A stretch of 64,000 nt of DNA from contig NZ_BAYE01000004.1 of assembly GCF_000685095.1 (NCBI RefSeq), positions 248,001 through 312,000 on the forward strand, written 5' to 3'. Numbering within the stretch: the stretch's first letter is position 1; every line of letters begins with the position of its first letter. Below are positions 16,761-25,218 of the stretch, piece after piece. The notes below the pieces were generated by a model. That model was not told the origin of the DNA and searched no databases. It saw only the letters and a list, made by a program, of their open reading frames with translations. This DNA is from Paraburkholderia caledonica NBRC 102488 (GTDB lineage: Bacteria; Pseudomonadota; Gammaproteobacteria; Burkholderiales; Burkholderiaceae). Position numbers and translations under genes: made by a program.

Positions 16761-17978
16761 TCACTGCACCAGGTTGTTCAACTCGATGATCGGCAGCATC
16801 ACCGCCAGCACGATCACCAGCACCACGCCGCCCATCGCCAGAATAAGCAGCGGCTCCAGCAAACTCGTCAGAAACATCGTGCGGCGCTCGAGTTCGCGCG
16901 CTTCGCCGTCGGCCGCTCGGTCGAGCATGGTCGTGACGTCGCCGGTCGCTTCGCCCGAGCGGATCAGGTGAACCAGCACCGGCGGAAACGTCTTCGTGTT
17001 GCCGAGCGCGCGCGAGAGCGACGTACCTTCGCGAACACGCACGATCGCGTCGTCGATGTTGCCGCGCATGGCCGTATTGCTGAGCGTTTCAGCCGCGGCC
17101 TGCAGCGCGCGCAGAATCGGCACGCCGGCCGCCGTCAGAATGCCGAGCGTGCTCGCAAAACGCACGGTGTTGTAGCCGCGCACGAGTTTGCCGAGTAGCG
17201 GGGCGGTGAGCAGCCACCGGTCGAACGCGAGGCGCGGGCCGGCTTGTCTGAGCGTCGAACGTACTGCATAAAAGAGAATCGCCACCGCGATCAGCACGGC
17301 CCACCACCAGTTCCGCACGAAACCGGACAGCGCCATCATCATGATCGTGAGGAAGGGCAGTTGCTGCTTGGTGCTCGCGAACACGTTGACCACCTGCGGC
17401 ACCACGTAACTCAACAGAAACGTGACGATGCCGAACGCGATGATCGTGACGATGGTCGGGTAGGTGAACGCGAGCACGATCTTCTGCTTGAGCGCGTTGC
17501 GTTGCTCGATGTAGTCGGCAAGCCGCGACAGCACGAGTCCGAGCTTGCCGGTATGTTCGCCGGCCGCAACCAGCGCGCGATAAATCTCTGGAAAGTCTTT
17601 CGGATGCTGCGTCAGCGCATTCGCGAGCGAGTGGCCGCCGAGCACTTCCGCGCGAATCGCGGCCATCAGTTCGCGAATGTAGTCGCGCTCCGATTGTTCG
17701 GTGAGCACTGAGAGCGCTTCGTCGAGCGGCAGGCCGGCAATCAGCAGGCTGGCCAGCTGACGCGTGAGAATCGCCTGCTCGCGCTGCGACAACCGCCGCC
17801 CCAACGACAGACGTTGATTGCGCTCGCCGCGCGTGCGTGTGGCCGCCGGTTCGACTACGAGCGGCGTGAGTCCCTGCGAACGAAGGTTGGTGCGGGCACC
17901 GCGCGCGCTGTCGGCGTCGAGCACGCCTTTTTGCGCCTTGCCCGCCGCGTCGATCGCTTCAAAACGAAATGCCGGCAT
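16761..17978 (-). CDS. gspF: Type II secretion platform protein F
   Basis: A 405-residue polytopic inner-membrane protein. Two repeated cytosolic helical domains (SQREQAILTRQLASLLIAGL near 65-84; NTVRFASTLGILTAAGVPIL near 265) alternate with three membrane segments (about 170-190, 220-240 and 375-400). The C-terminus ends in the family motif with MLPIIELNNLVQ. Only 4 nt separate it from the upstream gspE, so D-E-F form one operon. Size and motifs are typical. Confidence 0.95.
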   Translation of the reverse strand: MPAFRFEAIDAAGKAQKGVLDADSARGARTNLRSQGLTPLVVEPAATRTRGERNQRLSLGRRLSQREQAILTRQLASLLIAGLPLDEALSVLTEQSERDYIRELMAAIRAEVLGGHSLANALTQHPKDFPEIYRALVAAGEHTGKLGLVLSRLADYIEQRNALKQKIVLAFTYPTIVTIIAFGIVTFLLSYVVPQVVNVFASTKQQLPFLTIMMMALSGFVRNWWWAVLIAVAILFYAVRSTLRQAGPRLAFDRWLLTAPLLGKLVRGYNTVRFASTLGILTAAGVPILRALQAAAETLSNTAMRGNIDDAIVRVREGTSLSRALGNTKTFPPVLVHLIRSGEATGDVTTMLDRAADGEARELERRTMFLTSLLEPLLILAMGGVVLVIVLAVMLPIIELNNLVQ

Positions 17979-17982
17979 GCGC

Positions 17983-19542
17983 TTATGCTCCGCCCGTCAC
18001 GCGGATCACTTCTTCAAGCGACGTGAGCCCAGAAGCGAGCCAGCGCTCCGCGTCCTCGCGCAGTGTGAGCATGCCTTGCGCGCGGCCTGCCGCAAGGATG
18101 TCCGCGTCGGACGCGTTGCGGTGAATCAGGGTACGGATTTCGTCGTCGATCAGCAGCAGTTCATACACGCCGCGGCGGCCTGCATAACCGGACTGGCCGC
18201 ATTTGTCGCAGCCGACCGGATGCCAATGCACGCGACCGTCTTCTTCGACGCGCTTTTCGCGGCACACCGGGCACAAACGCCGCACGAGCCGCTGCGCCAG
18301 CACACCGAGCAGCGACGACGCGAGCAGATACGGCTCGACACCCATGTCGGTCAAACGCGTGACGGCGGACGCGGCGTCGTTGGTATGCAGCGTAGCCAGC
18401 ACGAGGTGGCCGGTGAGCGAAGCCTGCACTGCGATCTGCGCAGTTTCGAGGTCGCGGATTTCACCGATCATGATGATGTCCGGGTCCTGACGCAGAATCG
18501 AGCGCAGCGCACGCGCGAAGTTCATGCCGATCCGCTCGTTCACCTGGGTCTGGCCGATGCCCGCCAGGTCGTATTCGATTGGGTCTTCCACCGTCATGAT
18601 GTTGGTGGTCGCCGTTTCAAGCCGTGACATCGATGCGTATAGCGTGGTCGTCTTGCCCGAGCCGGTCGGGCCCGTTACCAGCACGATGCCGTGCGGCCTG
18701 CCGATCAGCTTGTCGAACTTGCCGAGCGTGTCCGCGCCCATGCCGAGTGCTTCGAGATTCAGGCGCGTCGCGTCCTTTTCGAGCAGACGAAGCACCGCGC
18801 GTTCGCCGTGGCCTGTCGGCAGAGTCGACACGCGCACGTCGACCGGACGCCCGCCCACGCGCAGCGTGATACGGCCGTCTTGTGGCAGACGTTTCTCGGC
18901 GATATCGAGCTGCGCCATGATCTTGATCCGTGAGATCAGCGCGCCATGCAACGCTTTCTTTGGACGCACGACATCGCGCAACGTACCGTCGACGCGAAAA
19001 CGCACCACCGACGACGTTTCGAACGGCTCGATGTGAATGTCCGACGCCTGTTCGCGCGCCGCCTGCGTGAGCAGCGCGTTGATCATGCGGATGATCGGTG
19101 CGTCGTCTTCGGATTCCAGCAGGTCTTCCACCTCGGGAATGTCCTGCATGAGGCGAGACAGATCCACTTCGCCTTCCACTTCGCCGACCACCTGCGCCGC
19201 GCTGCCGTCCTGGCGCGCATAGGCCTGGTTGATCGCCTGCGCGAGTTCGTCGGCGGGAATACGCACCACGGACACCGCGCCGAAATTGCGCGCCACTTCG
19301 GCGAGCGCGGCTTCACTCGTACGCTCGCTGATCCACACTTCGAGGCTGTCGGCGTGCTGATGCGCGACCAGGATCTGGCCGCTGCGCGCGAAGCCATAGG
19401 GCACTAGCCTCGCTGCGATCGCGGACGGCGCCGCGCGCTCCGCATGATCGGCGTGCTCTGTCATTGCCGCCGATGCAACTCCGGCGGCCCGCGACGATGC
19501 CGGCGACGTTGAGGCTGACGGCGGCATGGACGGCGTATTCAC
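17983..19542 (-). CDS. gspE: Type II secretion ATPase E
   Basis: A 519-residue hexameric cytosolic ATPase that powers pseudopilus assembly. N1/N2 domains come first, then Walker A (GPTGSGKTTTLYAS), an Asp box, Walker B (DPDIIMIGEIRD), the His box (TGHLVLATLHTNDA) and the tetracysteine zinc motif (CPVC ... CDKC, near 440-475). I chose the GTG at 19542: it overlaps the gspD stop in a GTGA arrangement and has AGGAG 7 nt upstream. ATGs at 19527 and 19464 are weaker. The frame stays open for another 423 nt inside gspD, which is not real coding. Confidence 0.94.
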   Translation of the reverse strand: MNTPSMPPSASTSPASSRAAGVASAAMTEHADHAERAAPSAIAARLVPYGFARSGQILVAHQHADSLEVWISERTSEAALAEVARNFGAVSVVRIPADELAQAINQAYARQDGSAAQVVGEVEGEVDLSRLMQDIPEVEDLLESEDDAPIIRMINALLTQAAREQASDIHIEPFETSSVVRFRVDGTLRDVVRPKKALHGALISRIKIMAQLDIAEKRLPQDGRITLRVGGRPVDVRVSTLPTGHGERAVLRLLEKDATRLNLEALGMGADTLGKFDKLIGRPHGIVLVTGPTGSGKTTTLYASMSRLETATTNIMTVEDPIEYDLAGIGQTQVNERIGMNFARALRSILRQDPDIIMIGEIRDLETAQIAVQASLTGHLVLATLHTNDAASAVTRLTDMGVEPYLLASSLLGVLAQRLVRRLCPVCREKRVEEDGRVHWHPVGCDKCGQSGYAGRRGVYELLLIDDEIRTLIHRNASDADILAAGRAQGMLTLREDAERWLASGLTSLEEVIRVTGGA

Positions 19543-21890
19543 GGCTGAACTCCTGGCGATGCGGTGGACGGCGCAACCGGCACTGGGTTGCTCTGCACGG
19601 CGCCGTTCACCGCGGGGGCAGCGGGCACTGTGTAGGGCGTGCCGGTATTCGGCTGCGGCGCGGACGAACGTGGCTGAGGCGGCTGCATCTGCTGACGGCG
19701 CATCTGGTCGAGATCGAACAGATTCAACGGCGATCCGCCCTGGCTCGGGCCGACCGGCATCGGCGGAACCACCGGGTCGTCCTTGTCCTTCATCAGGTTG
19801 TTGTCCTGCCGGTAGGCGCCCTGCACACCTTGAATATAGTCGTAACGGTTGGACGTGACAGCCTGCGCGGTGTCGTGATCGCTGATGATCACGGGGCGCA
19901 GAAACACCATCAGGTTCGTCTTGTTGCGGTTCTTCTGCTCGGAGCGGAACAGCTGGCCGATCCACGGAATATCGCCAAGCAGCGGCACCTTGCTGTTGCT
20001 GACCTGGTAGTTATCCTGCATGAGACCGCCGAGCACGATGATTTCGCCGTTGTCCGCGAGCACCGTCGACTGGATCGAACGCTTGGTGAACTGCGGGCCG
20101 GCCGGGTTCGTCGCCGCGTTGGTCGTGCCGTTCACGATCGCCGAGTCTTCCGTGTAGAGCTGCAGCTTGAGAATGCCGCCGTCGGTGATCTGAGGTTTGA
20201 CGTGCAGCGTCAGGCCCACGTCGACGCGGTCGTACGTGTTGAAGGCCGAGCTTGTATTTCCGCTCGTCAAGTTCGAATACGAACCGGTCTGAATAGGTAT
20301 GTTCGTACCGACGACGATCTTCGCCTCTTCGTTGTCGAGCGTGATCAGGTTAGGTGTGGACAGCACGTTCGCGTCGGCGGTCTGCGAGAGCGCCTGCAGC
20401 AATGCGCCGAGACCCTGCACGCCGAAAATGTTGTGAAGCCAGCCGATGTTCAACCCCTGCTGCACGTTTTGCGCGGCCAGCGCCGTGGCGAGACCGCCTG
20501 TGGCTCCAGCCGCCGCGGCCCCAGCCGTCAGGTTGATGATGCTGTTGCTCGAACCAGTTGCGAGGTTGGTCCCGGCGAAAATCGAATTGTTCGCGACCTG
20601 CCATTGAATGCCGAGATTGCCGCTCGTGTTCGAATTCAGTTCCACGATCAGCGCTTCGATATAGACCTGCGCGCGGCGCGCGTCGAGCTGGTCGATCACC
20701 GTGCGCAGATTGCGGTACACGGGTTCCGACGCGGTGATGATCAACGAGTTGGTGGCGGAGTCCGCCTGAATCATCCCGCCTGGCTGATTGTCGTCGTTCT
20801 TGTCCTTGTCGCCGCCGAGCAGCCCGCCCGAAGAACCGCCGCTGTTCGAGCCATAGCCGCCCGCACCGGCGCCGCCCATCGGCGAGGACATGGAACTGCT
20901 GTTGAGCCCGCCCGACGGCAGCGGCGGAGTGCCCGATGTGCCCGTCGAATTGTTGCCGCCGAGCCCACCGCCGCCGGTCTGGTTGAAGGCATTCGCTTCA
21001 TTCGTTCCTCCCGACGAGCCGCTTTCGCCGCCTTTGCCCAGCATGCCGCGCAAGGTCTTCGCGAGCTTGGTCGCCTCGGCGTTGCGCAGCGGCACGACGT
21101 GCATGTTTCCGGGCATGCTGGTGGGGGCGTCGAGTTCGCGCGCGAGCGTTTTCGCGGCGGCGAGACGCGCGCCGTTCGACGCGCGGATCAGCAGCGAGTT
21201 GGTGCGCGGGTCGGCGGTGATCGACACTTTGAGCGTGGCGTCCGTGCTGCCGATCGCGCCCGGGTCGAGCATCTTGTTCAGTTGCGTGGCAATGTCGAGC
21301 GCGTTCGCGTTTTTCAGTTGCACGACCGACACCGACTGGCCGGCCGCCGAATCGACACCGGCGATGATCTGCGCGATGCGCCGCACGTTGTCCGCGTAGT
21401 CCGTCACGACAATCGTGTTGTTGGCCGGGTAAGCGGCCACCGTGTTGTTCGGCGAAATCAGCGGGCGAAGCACCGGCAGCAGGTTGTTGGCCGACTCGTT
21501 TTTCAGCACGAATACCTGTGTGACGACCTGGTCGCCTCGCGCAGTCGGCGCGTTGCCGACATAGGTCGGAACGCCCTGCAATTTGGCGTCGGCTTCGGGT
21601 ACGACTTTCAGTACGCCGTGGTCTTGTACCAGCGCGAAGCCTTGCATGCGCAGCGCGGATTGCAACGTCTTCAGCGCCTGGTCCTCGGGCACAGCGTTTT
21701 CCGATACGAGATTCAACTGACCTTTGACACGCGGGTCGACGATGATCGTCTTGCCGGTCGCAGCGCCTATCGCTTTGGCCACCTGGTCGATATCGGCGTT
21801 GACGAAGTTGAGGGTCACCTGTGCGTCCGCCGTCTGCGCAGTGATCAGTCCAGCCACCAGCAACGCCGTTGCGACGCGACGCAAAGCCAT
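19539..21890 (-). CDS. gspD: Type II secretion secretin D
   Basis: A 783-residue outer-membrane secretin. A signal peptide (ends ITAQTADA) is followed by N0 (VTLNFVNADIDQVAKAIG), the ring domains N1-N3, and the secretin barrel with VPLLGDIPWIGQLFRSE and NKTNLMVFLRPVII. The N3 region carries a long Gly/Ser/Asn-rich insertion (about residues 290-370, for example SSSMSSPMGGAGAGGYGSNS), probably a disordered loop facing the channel. The C-terminal 90 residues are Pro/Gln-rich. The start at 21890 (MALRRVATA) has GAGAAGA just upstream; ATG 21905 is an alternative. First gene of gspDEF; its promoter lies in 21891-22407. Confidence 0.95.
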   Translation of the reverse strand: MALRRVATALLVAGLITAQTADAQVTLNFVNADIDQVAKAIGAATGKTIIVDPRVKGQLNLVSENAVPEDQALKTLQSALRMQGFALVQDHGVLKVVPEADAKLQGVPTYVGNAPTARGDQVVTQVFVLKNESANNLLPVLRPLISPNNTVAAYPANNTIVVTDYADNVRRIAQIIAGVDSAAGQSVSVVQLKNANALDIATQLNKMLDPGAIGSTDATLKVSITADPRTNSLLIRASNGARLAAAKTLARELDAPTSMPGNMHVVPLRNAEATKLAKTLRGMLGKGGESGSSGGTNEANAFNQTGGGGLGGNNSTGTSGTPPLPSGGLNSSSMSSPMGGAGAGGYGSNSGGSSGGLLGGDKDKNDDNQPGGMIQADSATNSLIITASEPVYRNLRTVIDQLDARRAQVYIEALIVELNSNTSGNLGIQWQVANNSIFAGTNLATGSSNSIINLTAGAAAAGATGGLATALAAQNVQQGLNIGWLHNIFGVQGLGALLQALSQTADANVLSTPNLITLDNEEAKIVVGTNIPIQTGSYSNLTSGNTSSAFNTYDRVDVGLTLHVKPQITDGGILKLQLYTEDSAIVNGTTNAATNPAGPQFTKRSIQSTVLADNGEIIVLGGLMQDNYQVSNSKVPLLGDIPWIGQLFRSEQKNRNKTNLMVFLRPVIISDHDTAQAVTSNRYDYIQGVQGAYRQDNNLMKDKDDPVVPPMPVGPSQGGSPLNLFDLDQMRRQQMQPPQPRSSAPQPNTGTPYTVPAAPAVNGAVQSNPVPVAPSTASPGVQP

Positions 21891-22407
21891 ACGATTTCTT
21901 CTCATGGAATGTAATGTCGATGCCGGCAGCTCGAGCCGCCGGCGGTCATGCAGCGCGGACATGGGAGCAGAGCGCCGGTCTGTCGGTCTGCTGGCGGGCC
22001 AGGTGGGCGGAAACCCGCCCTAAAATGCTGGCCATCCGATGTCCGAAAAAAGTGAACAGTAACAGTTTTTCATGTCGGATTTGTCACAAATGGAAAGGCG
22101 CCGAGAGTTTCCTCCAGCATCCAGCCGCTTCGTCGGGACATTGAAAGGCAAACGATACGGACTGAAAACCGCGCCGGAACTTCGTGTTCCGCGCTCTTAT
22201 GTCTGTTAGCCAACTTGACGGGTATCGGCCTGCCGGTATCATACGAGCCGTTCGAGCCGCCGGTTCGCTGTTGCCAACGCGGGTTTTCCCGGATGTTGCG
22301 TCAACGCCCGACCACAGTGCGGTTTCCGGCTTCCTGCGTCTGAACAATGGCCGACGCAATGCATTACGAAGCCTTACCCTTGCGGTTTTGCCAAGTCAGC
22401 TTGACCG
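21891..22407. other. Divergent intergenic region gspD - lytic transglycosylase
   Basis: About 515 nt without a credible gene. Near 22034-22080 is a broken inverted repeat: ATCCGA-5 nt-GAAAAA, 15 nt, TTTTTC-3 nt-TCGGAT. It surrounds gtgaacagtaacag, is AT-richer than its surroundings, and is well placed to be a control site for gspD. The rest, toward 22408, shows no terminator or clear promoter. Confidence 0.5.
22034..22080. repeat. Interrupted inverted repeat upstream of gspD
   Basis: Two nested 6-bp arm pairs (ATCCGA/TCGGAT and GAAAAA/TTTTTC) with a 15-nt centre, about 145 nt before the gspD start. Could be an operator or an RNA hairpin; function unknown. Confidence 0.4.
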
Positions 22408-22854
22408 ATGAATCGATCCCTCGTTACCGCCCTGGCAGGAATTACCTTGTTGGCATTAGCCGGGCCGGCGCGCGCCGATTGTTTCGACGAGGCAGCGAAA
22501 TATCAGAAGGTCAATCCGCTGGTCCTGCGCGCGATCGCGTGGCAGGAGTCGCATAACCGGCCGGACGCACAGCACAAGAACGCGAATGGTTCGACCGACT
22601 ACGGCGTCATGCAGATCAACTCGATTCACTTGCCCACGCTTGCCCAATACGGCATCTCGCAGGGCACGCTGATGGAGCCTTGCAAGAACGTCTACATCGC
22701 GGCCTGGCATCTGCGCCGTCAGATGAACAAGTACGGCAATACGTGGCAAGCGATCGGCGCGTATCACTCCGAGACGCCCTCGTTGCGCGACAAGTACGCG
22801 CAACAGATCGCCGCGATTCTGCGCAAGTGGAACCTGATGCCGGCTGCGCGCTGA
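22408..22854 (+). CDS. Lytic transglycosylase (IpgF/VirB1-like, SLT domain)
   Basis: A 148-residue exported murein hydrolase. The signal peptide (ALAGITLLALAGPARA) is followed by a compact Slt domain: catalytic E47 in AIAWQESHN, then NGSTDYGVMQIN, and the third motif IAAWHLRRQMNKYGNTWQAIGAYHS. Two cysteines (C25 and the one in EPCKNV) could form a disulfide. This is the small, specialised form found with secretion systems and pili. It lies beside gspD on the opposite strand, so it may open the peptidoglycan for the type II secretion machinery; that link is positional inference. Confidence 0.9.
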   Translation: MNRSLVTALAGITLLALAGPARADCFDEAAKYQKVNPLVLRAIAWQESHNRPDAQHKNANGSTDYGVMQINSIHLPTLAQYGISQGTLMEPCKNVYIAAWHLRRQMNKYGNTWQAIGAYHSETPSLRDKYAQQIAAILRKWNLMPAAR

Positions 22855-23048
22855 TTAGCCCGCTGCTCCGCCTGCGGAGCAGCCCAGTCCATAGCCGGCT
22901 GGCGGGCACCGTCCGCTTCCCATCCCGGATTTGATGCACAATGCGGCTTCGTGCTGCCGTCGGCGCTAGAGTCTCGCCCCCGTTTCGACGCTCATGCAGC
23001 AATGCTGCGCCCGGCAAGCTCTCCAATTTCCAGCTTTCCCGTACTGCG

Positions 23049-24386
23049 ATGAACCAGCCGCCATTGCCCGTCACCGTGCTCTCCGGTTTTCTGGGCGCCG
23101 GCAAGACCACGCTCCTGAACCACATCCTCGCGAATCGCGCCGGCTTGCGAGTCGCCGTGATCGTCAACGATCTGGCCGCCGTCAATATCGACGCGACGCT
23201 GGTACGAGACGCCGCCGCGCTTTCGCATAGCGAAGAGAAGCTGGTCGAATTGTCGAACGGCTGCATCTGCTGCACGCTGCGCGACGATCTTCTGGTCGAG
23301 ATCAAACGCCTCGCCGCGGAAAAACGCTTCGACGCGATTCTGATCGAGTCGACCGGCGTGGCCGAACCCATGCCGATCGCCGAGACATTCACGTTCATCG
23401 ACGACGACGGCGCGTCGCTATCCGACGTCGCGCGGCTCGATACGATGGTGACGGTGGTCGATGCATTTAACTTCCTGCGCGATTGCGGCTCGGCGGATGC
23501 GCTCGCCGAACGGGGCATTGCCGCCACCGAAGAGGACGACCGCACGCTGGTCGAGTTGCTGGTCGAGCAGGTCGAATTCTGCGACGTGCTCGTGGTGAAC
23601 AAGGCCGATCTGGTCAGCGCCGACGAACTCACACGTCTGCAACGCATTCTCGCGCGAATCAACCCGCGGGCGGTGCAGGTAGTGAGCCGCTTCGGCGCCG
23701 TGCCGCTCGATCAGGTGTTGAACACGGGCCGCTTTGATTTCGACGAGGCGTCGAGCGCGCCTGGCTGGCTTGCGGCGGTTAACAGCCATGAACATGAGCA
23801 CGCGCAGGGGCATAGCCATCACAGTGAAGCCGACGAGTTCGGCATTGGCAACTTCGTTTATCGCGCGCGTCGTCCGTTTCATCCGGAACGCCTGTGGGCG
23901 CTGCTGCATGAGGAGTGGAAGGGCGTGTTGCGCAGCAAAGGGTTTTTCTGGCTCGCGACGCGTAACGATATCGCCGGCTCGCTGTCTCAGGCGGGCGGCG
24001 CTTGCCGGCACGGTCCCGCGGGCATGTGGTGGGCGGCCCAGGACCGCAGCGAATGGCCCGAAGCTGACGACGAACTGGCCGCCGAAATTGCCGCCGACTG
24101 GTACGGCGCGCCGGACGACCTAAGCATCGGCGACCGTCGGCAGGAGCTGGTGATGATCGGCGTGGGCATCGACCCGGCGCTGTGGTCCGCGAAATTCGAC
24201 GCGTGCCTTCTTACGGACGCGGAAAACGCGCTGGGACCGCAAGGCTGGCAGCAGTTCGCCGACCCGTTCCCAGCGTGGGATTTCGACGAAGACGATCACG
24301 ATCACCACCACGGCCATGACCACGGTCACGGTCACGGTCACGGTCACGGTCACAGTCACGGCGAGATTCCACATCGCCACGACTGA
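23049..24386 (+). CDS. CobW/ZNG-type GTP-dependent metal chaperone with His-rich tail
   Basis: A 445-residue G3E-family GTPase. Walker A is GFLGAGKTT (13-21), the metal-binding CXCC motif is in [12 protein letters not shown], Walker B is [13 protein letters not shown], and the base-specificity motif is VVNKADL. The C-terminal CobW_C domain begins near [15 protein letters not shown]. There are two His-rich stretches: one mid-protein ([12 protein letters not shown]) and a C-terminal tail of alternating His with Asp or Gly. These features indicate zinc (or cobalt) delivery under metal limitation. The ATG at 23049 is chosen since Walker A then falls at residue 13; the frame is open 36 codons upstream without family character. 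Confidence 0.92.
   Translation: MNQPPLPVTVLSGFLGAGKTTLLNHILANRAGLRVAVIVNDLAAVNIDATLVRDAAALSHSEEKLVELSNGCICCTLRDDLLVEIKRLAAEKRFDAILIESTGVAEPMPIAETFTFIDDDGASLSDVARLDTMVTVVDAFNFLRDCGSADALAERGIAATEEDDRTLVELLVEQVEFCDVLVVNKADLVSADELTRLQRILARINPRAVQVVSRFGAVPLDQVLNTGRFDFDEASSAPGWLAAVNSHEHEHAQGHSHHSEADEFGIGNFVYRARRPFHPERLWALLHEEWKGVLRSKGFFWLATRNDIAGSLSQAGGACRHGPAGMWWAAQDRSEWPEADDELAAEIAADWYGAPDDLSIGDRRQELVMIGVGIDPALWSAKFDACLLTDAENALGPQGWQQFADPFPAWDFDEDDHDHHHGHDHGHGHGHGHGHSHGEIPHRHD
24324..24359 (+). repeat. GGTCAC hexanucleotide repeat in the CobW gene
   Basis: Five exact GGTCAC units (24324-24353) and one variant AGTCAC, encoding the alternating Gly-His tail. Because the unit is two codons long, slippage would lengthen or shorten the metal-binding tail without shifting the frame. 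Confidence 0.9.
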
Positions 24387-24478
24387 GCGGTCTCGGTTAT
24401 CACAGTGAAAGCCGCGATCCGGGTCGCGGCACAGCATCGCGCCCGTCTCGCGCAACCTTCGCCGGCGGAGCGCAGACG

Positions 24479-24502
24479 AAAAAAAACCCGCCGTTGGCGG
24501 GT
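24479..24502 (-). terminator. Intrinsic terminator of hupB
   Basis: Minus strand: ACCCGCC / GGCGGGT stem with a 3-nt loop followed by eight U (A-run 24479-24486), about 25 nt after the hupB stop. Confidence 0.9.
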
Positions 24503-24526
24503 GTCAACTGCCTGGCAGTAATCTGC

Positions 24527-24805
24527 TTAGCGCTTGTTGACTGCGTCTTTGAACGCCTTGCCAGCCGTAAACTTGACGGTCTTTGCGGCCGGAATCTTGA
24601 TGGTTTCGCCCGTCTTCGGATTGCGACCCGTACGCGCTGCGCGCTTGCCCGAACCAAAGCTACCGAAGCCGATCAACTGGACCGCGTCACCCTTCGACAC
24701 AGACTTCTTGATCACTTCAAGCAACGTGTCCAGCGTTTCACCGGTTTGAGCCTTGCTGGCGCCCGTCTGTCCTGCGACGGCGTCGATCAGTTCCTGTTTG
24801 TTCAT
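24527..24805 (-). CDS. hupB: Nucleoid protein HU
   Basis: A 92-residue histone-like DNA-bending protein. The sequence is standard: [20 protein letters not shown] at the start, [20 protein letters not shown] with the DNA-clasping beta arm, and [16 protein letters not shown] at the end. AGGA lies about 7 nt before the ATG. It has its own promoter (perfect -10) and terminator, so it is monocistronic and probably highly expressed. Confidence 0.97.
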   Translation of the reverse strand: MNKQELIDAVAGQTGASKAQTGETLDTLLEVIKKSVSKGDAVQLIGFGSFGSGKRAARTGRNPKTGETIKIPAAKTVKFTAGKAFKDAVNKR

Positions 24806-24854
24806 TAAGGTTCCTTTCTGAGTTTAGGTTGACACGAACAGCGCGAACGCGCCG

Positions 24855-24860
24855 ATTATA
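24855..24860 (-). promoter_or_regulatory. hupB promoter -10 element
   Basis: Minus-strand TATAAT 50 nt before the hupB ATG. The -35 is weak: TCGACG with 16-nt spacing (24882-24877). Confidence 0.55.
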
Positions 24861-25218
24861 CGTGCGCGCGCCACGCCGTCGAGCAGCTGCGGCTCCGGAG
24901 CCCCTCCGGATCGAAAGCGCCGGACAGCAAGTGTCCGTCGGCCGTGCTGCCGCTCCTCTCGCGGCGCTTGCTATGATAGCGCAGCGCAAACCCAATCAGG
25001 ACAAGGGTTTCGAAGAATTACGCGGTTTTAGAACAGATACAGCAAGGAAACGGTACTTTTTGCGTATCTGGCCACACCGCGAGCGTCGAAACCCAGCACG
25101 GACGGGGCTTTGCCGTTGGTTTTTGCCAACGCTCAGCGCGTCTTCTTCGCCGCCCGGCGAGGCGCGCGCCGGCGGTAACGTTCGACCCGCTCGTCGCGGG
25201 CGTCACTTTGCGTCACGC
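24861..25218. other. Region between the hupB promoter and mnmC
   Basis: About 360 nt without a supported gene. It contains the small inverted repeat GCTAT-G-ATAGC at 24970-24980, which includes TATGAT, a possible -10 for mnmC without a convincing -35. The mnmC frame is open through the whole region but has no family character there. Confidence 0.45.

Noticed and set aside
19464..21914. An 816-codon plus-strand ORF opposite gspD
   Set aside because: Typical antisense shadow (Arg/Val/His-rich, no domain); gspD is unmistakable.
24324..24359. GGTCAC repeats as a CRISPR-like or regulatory array
   Set aside because: They are in frame within the CobW gene and encode the His-rich tail; no spacers.
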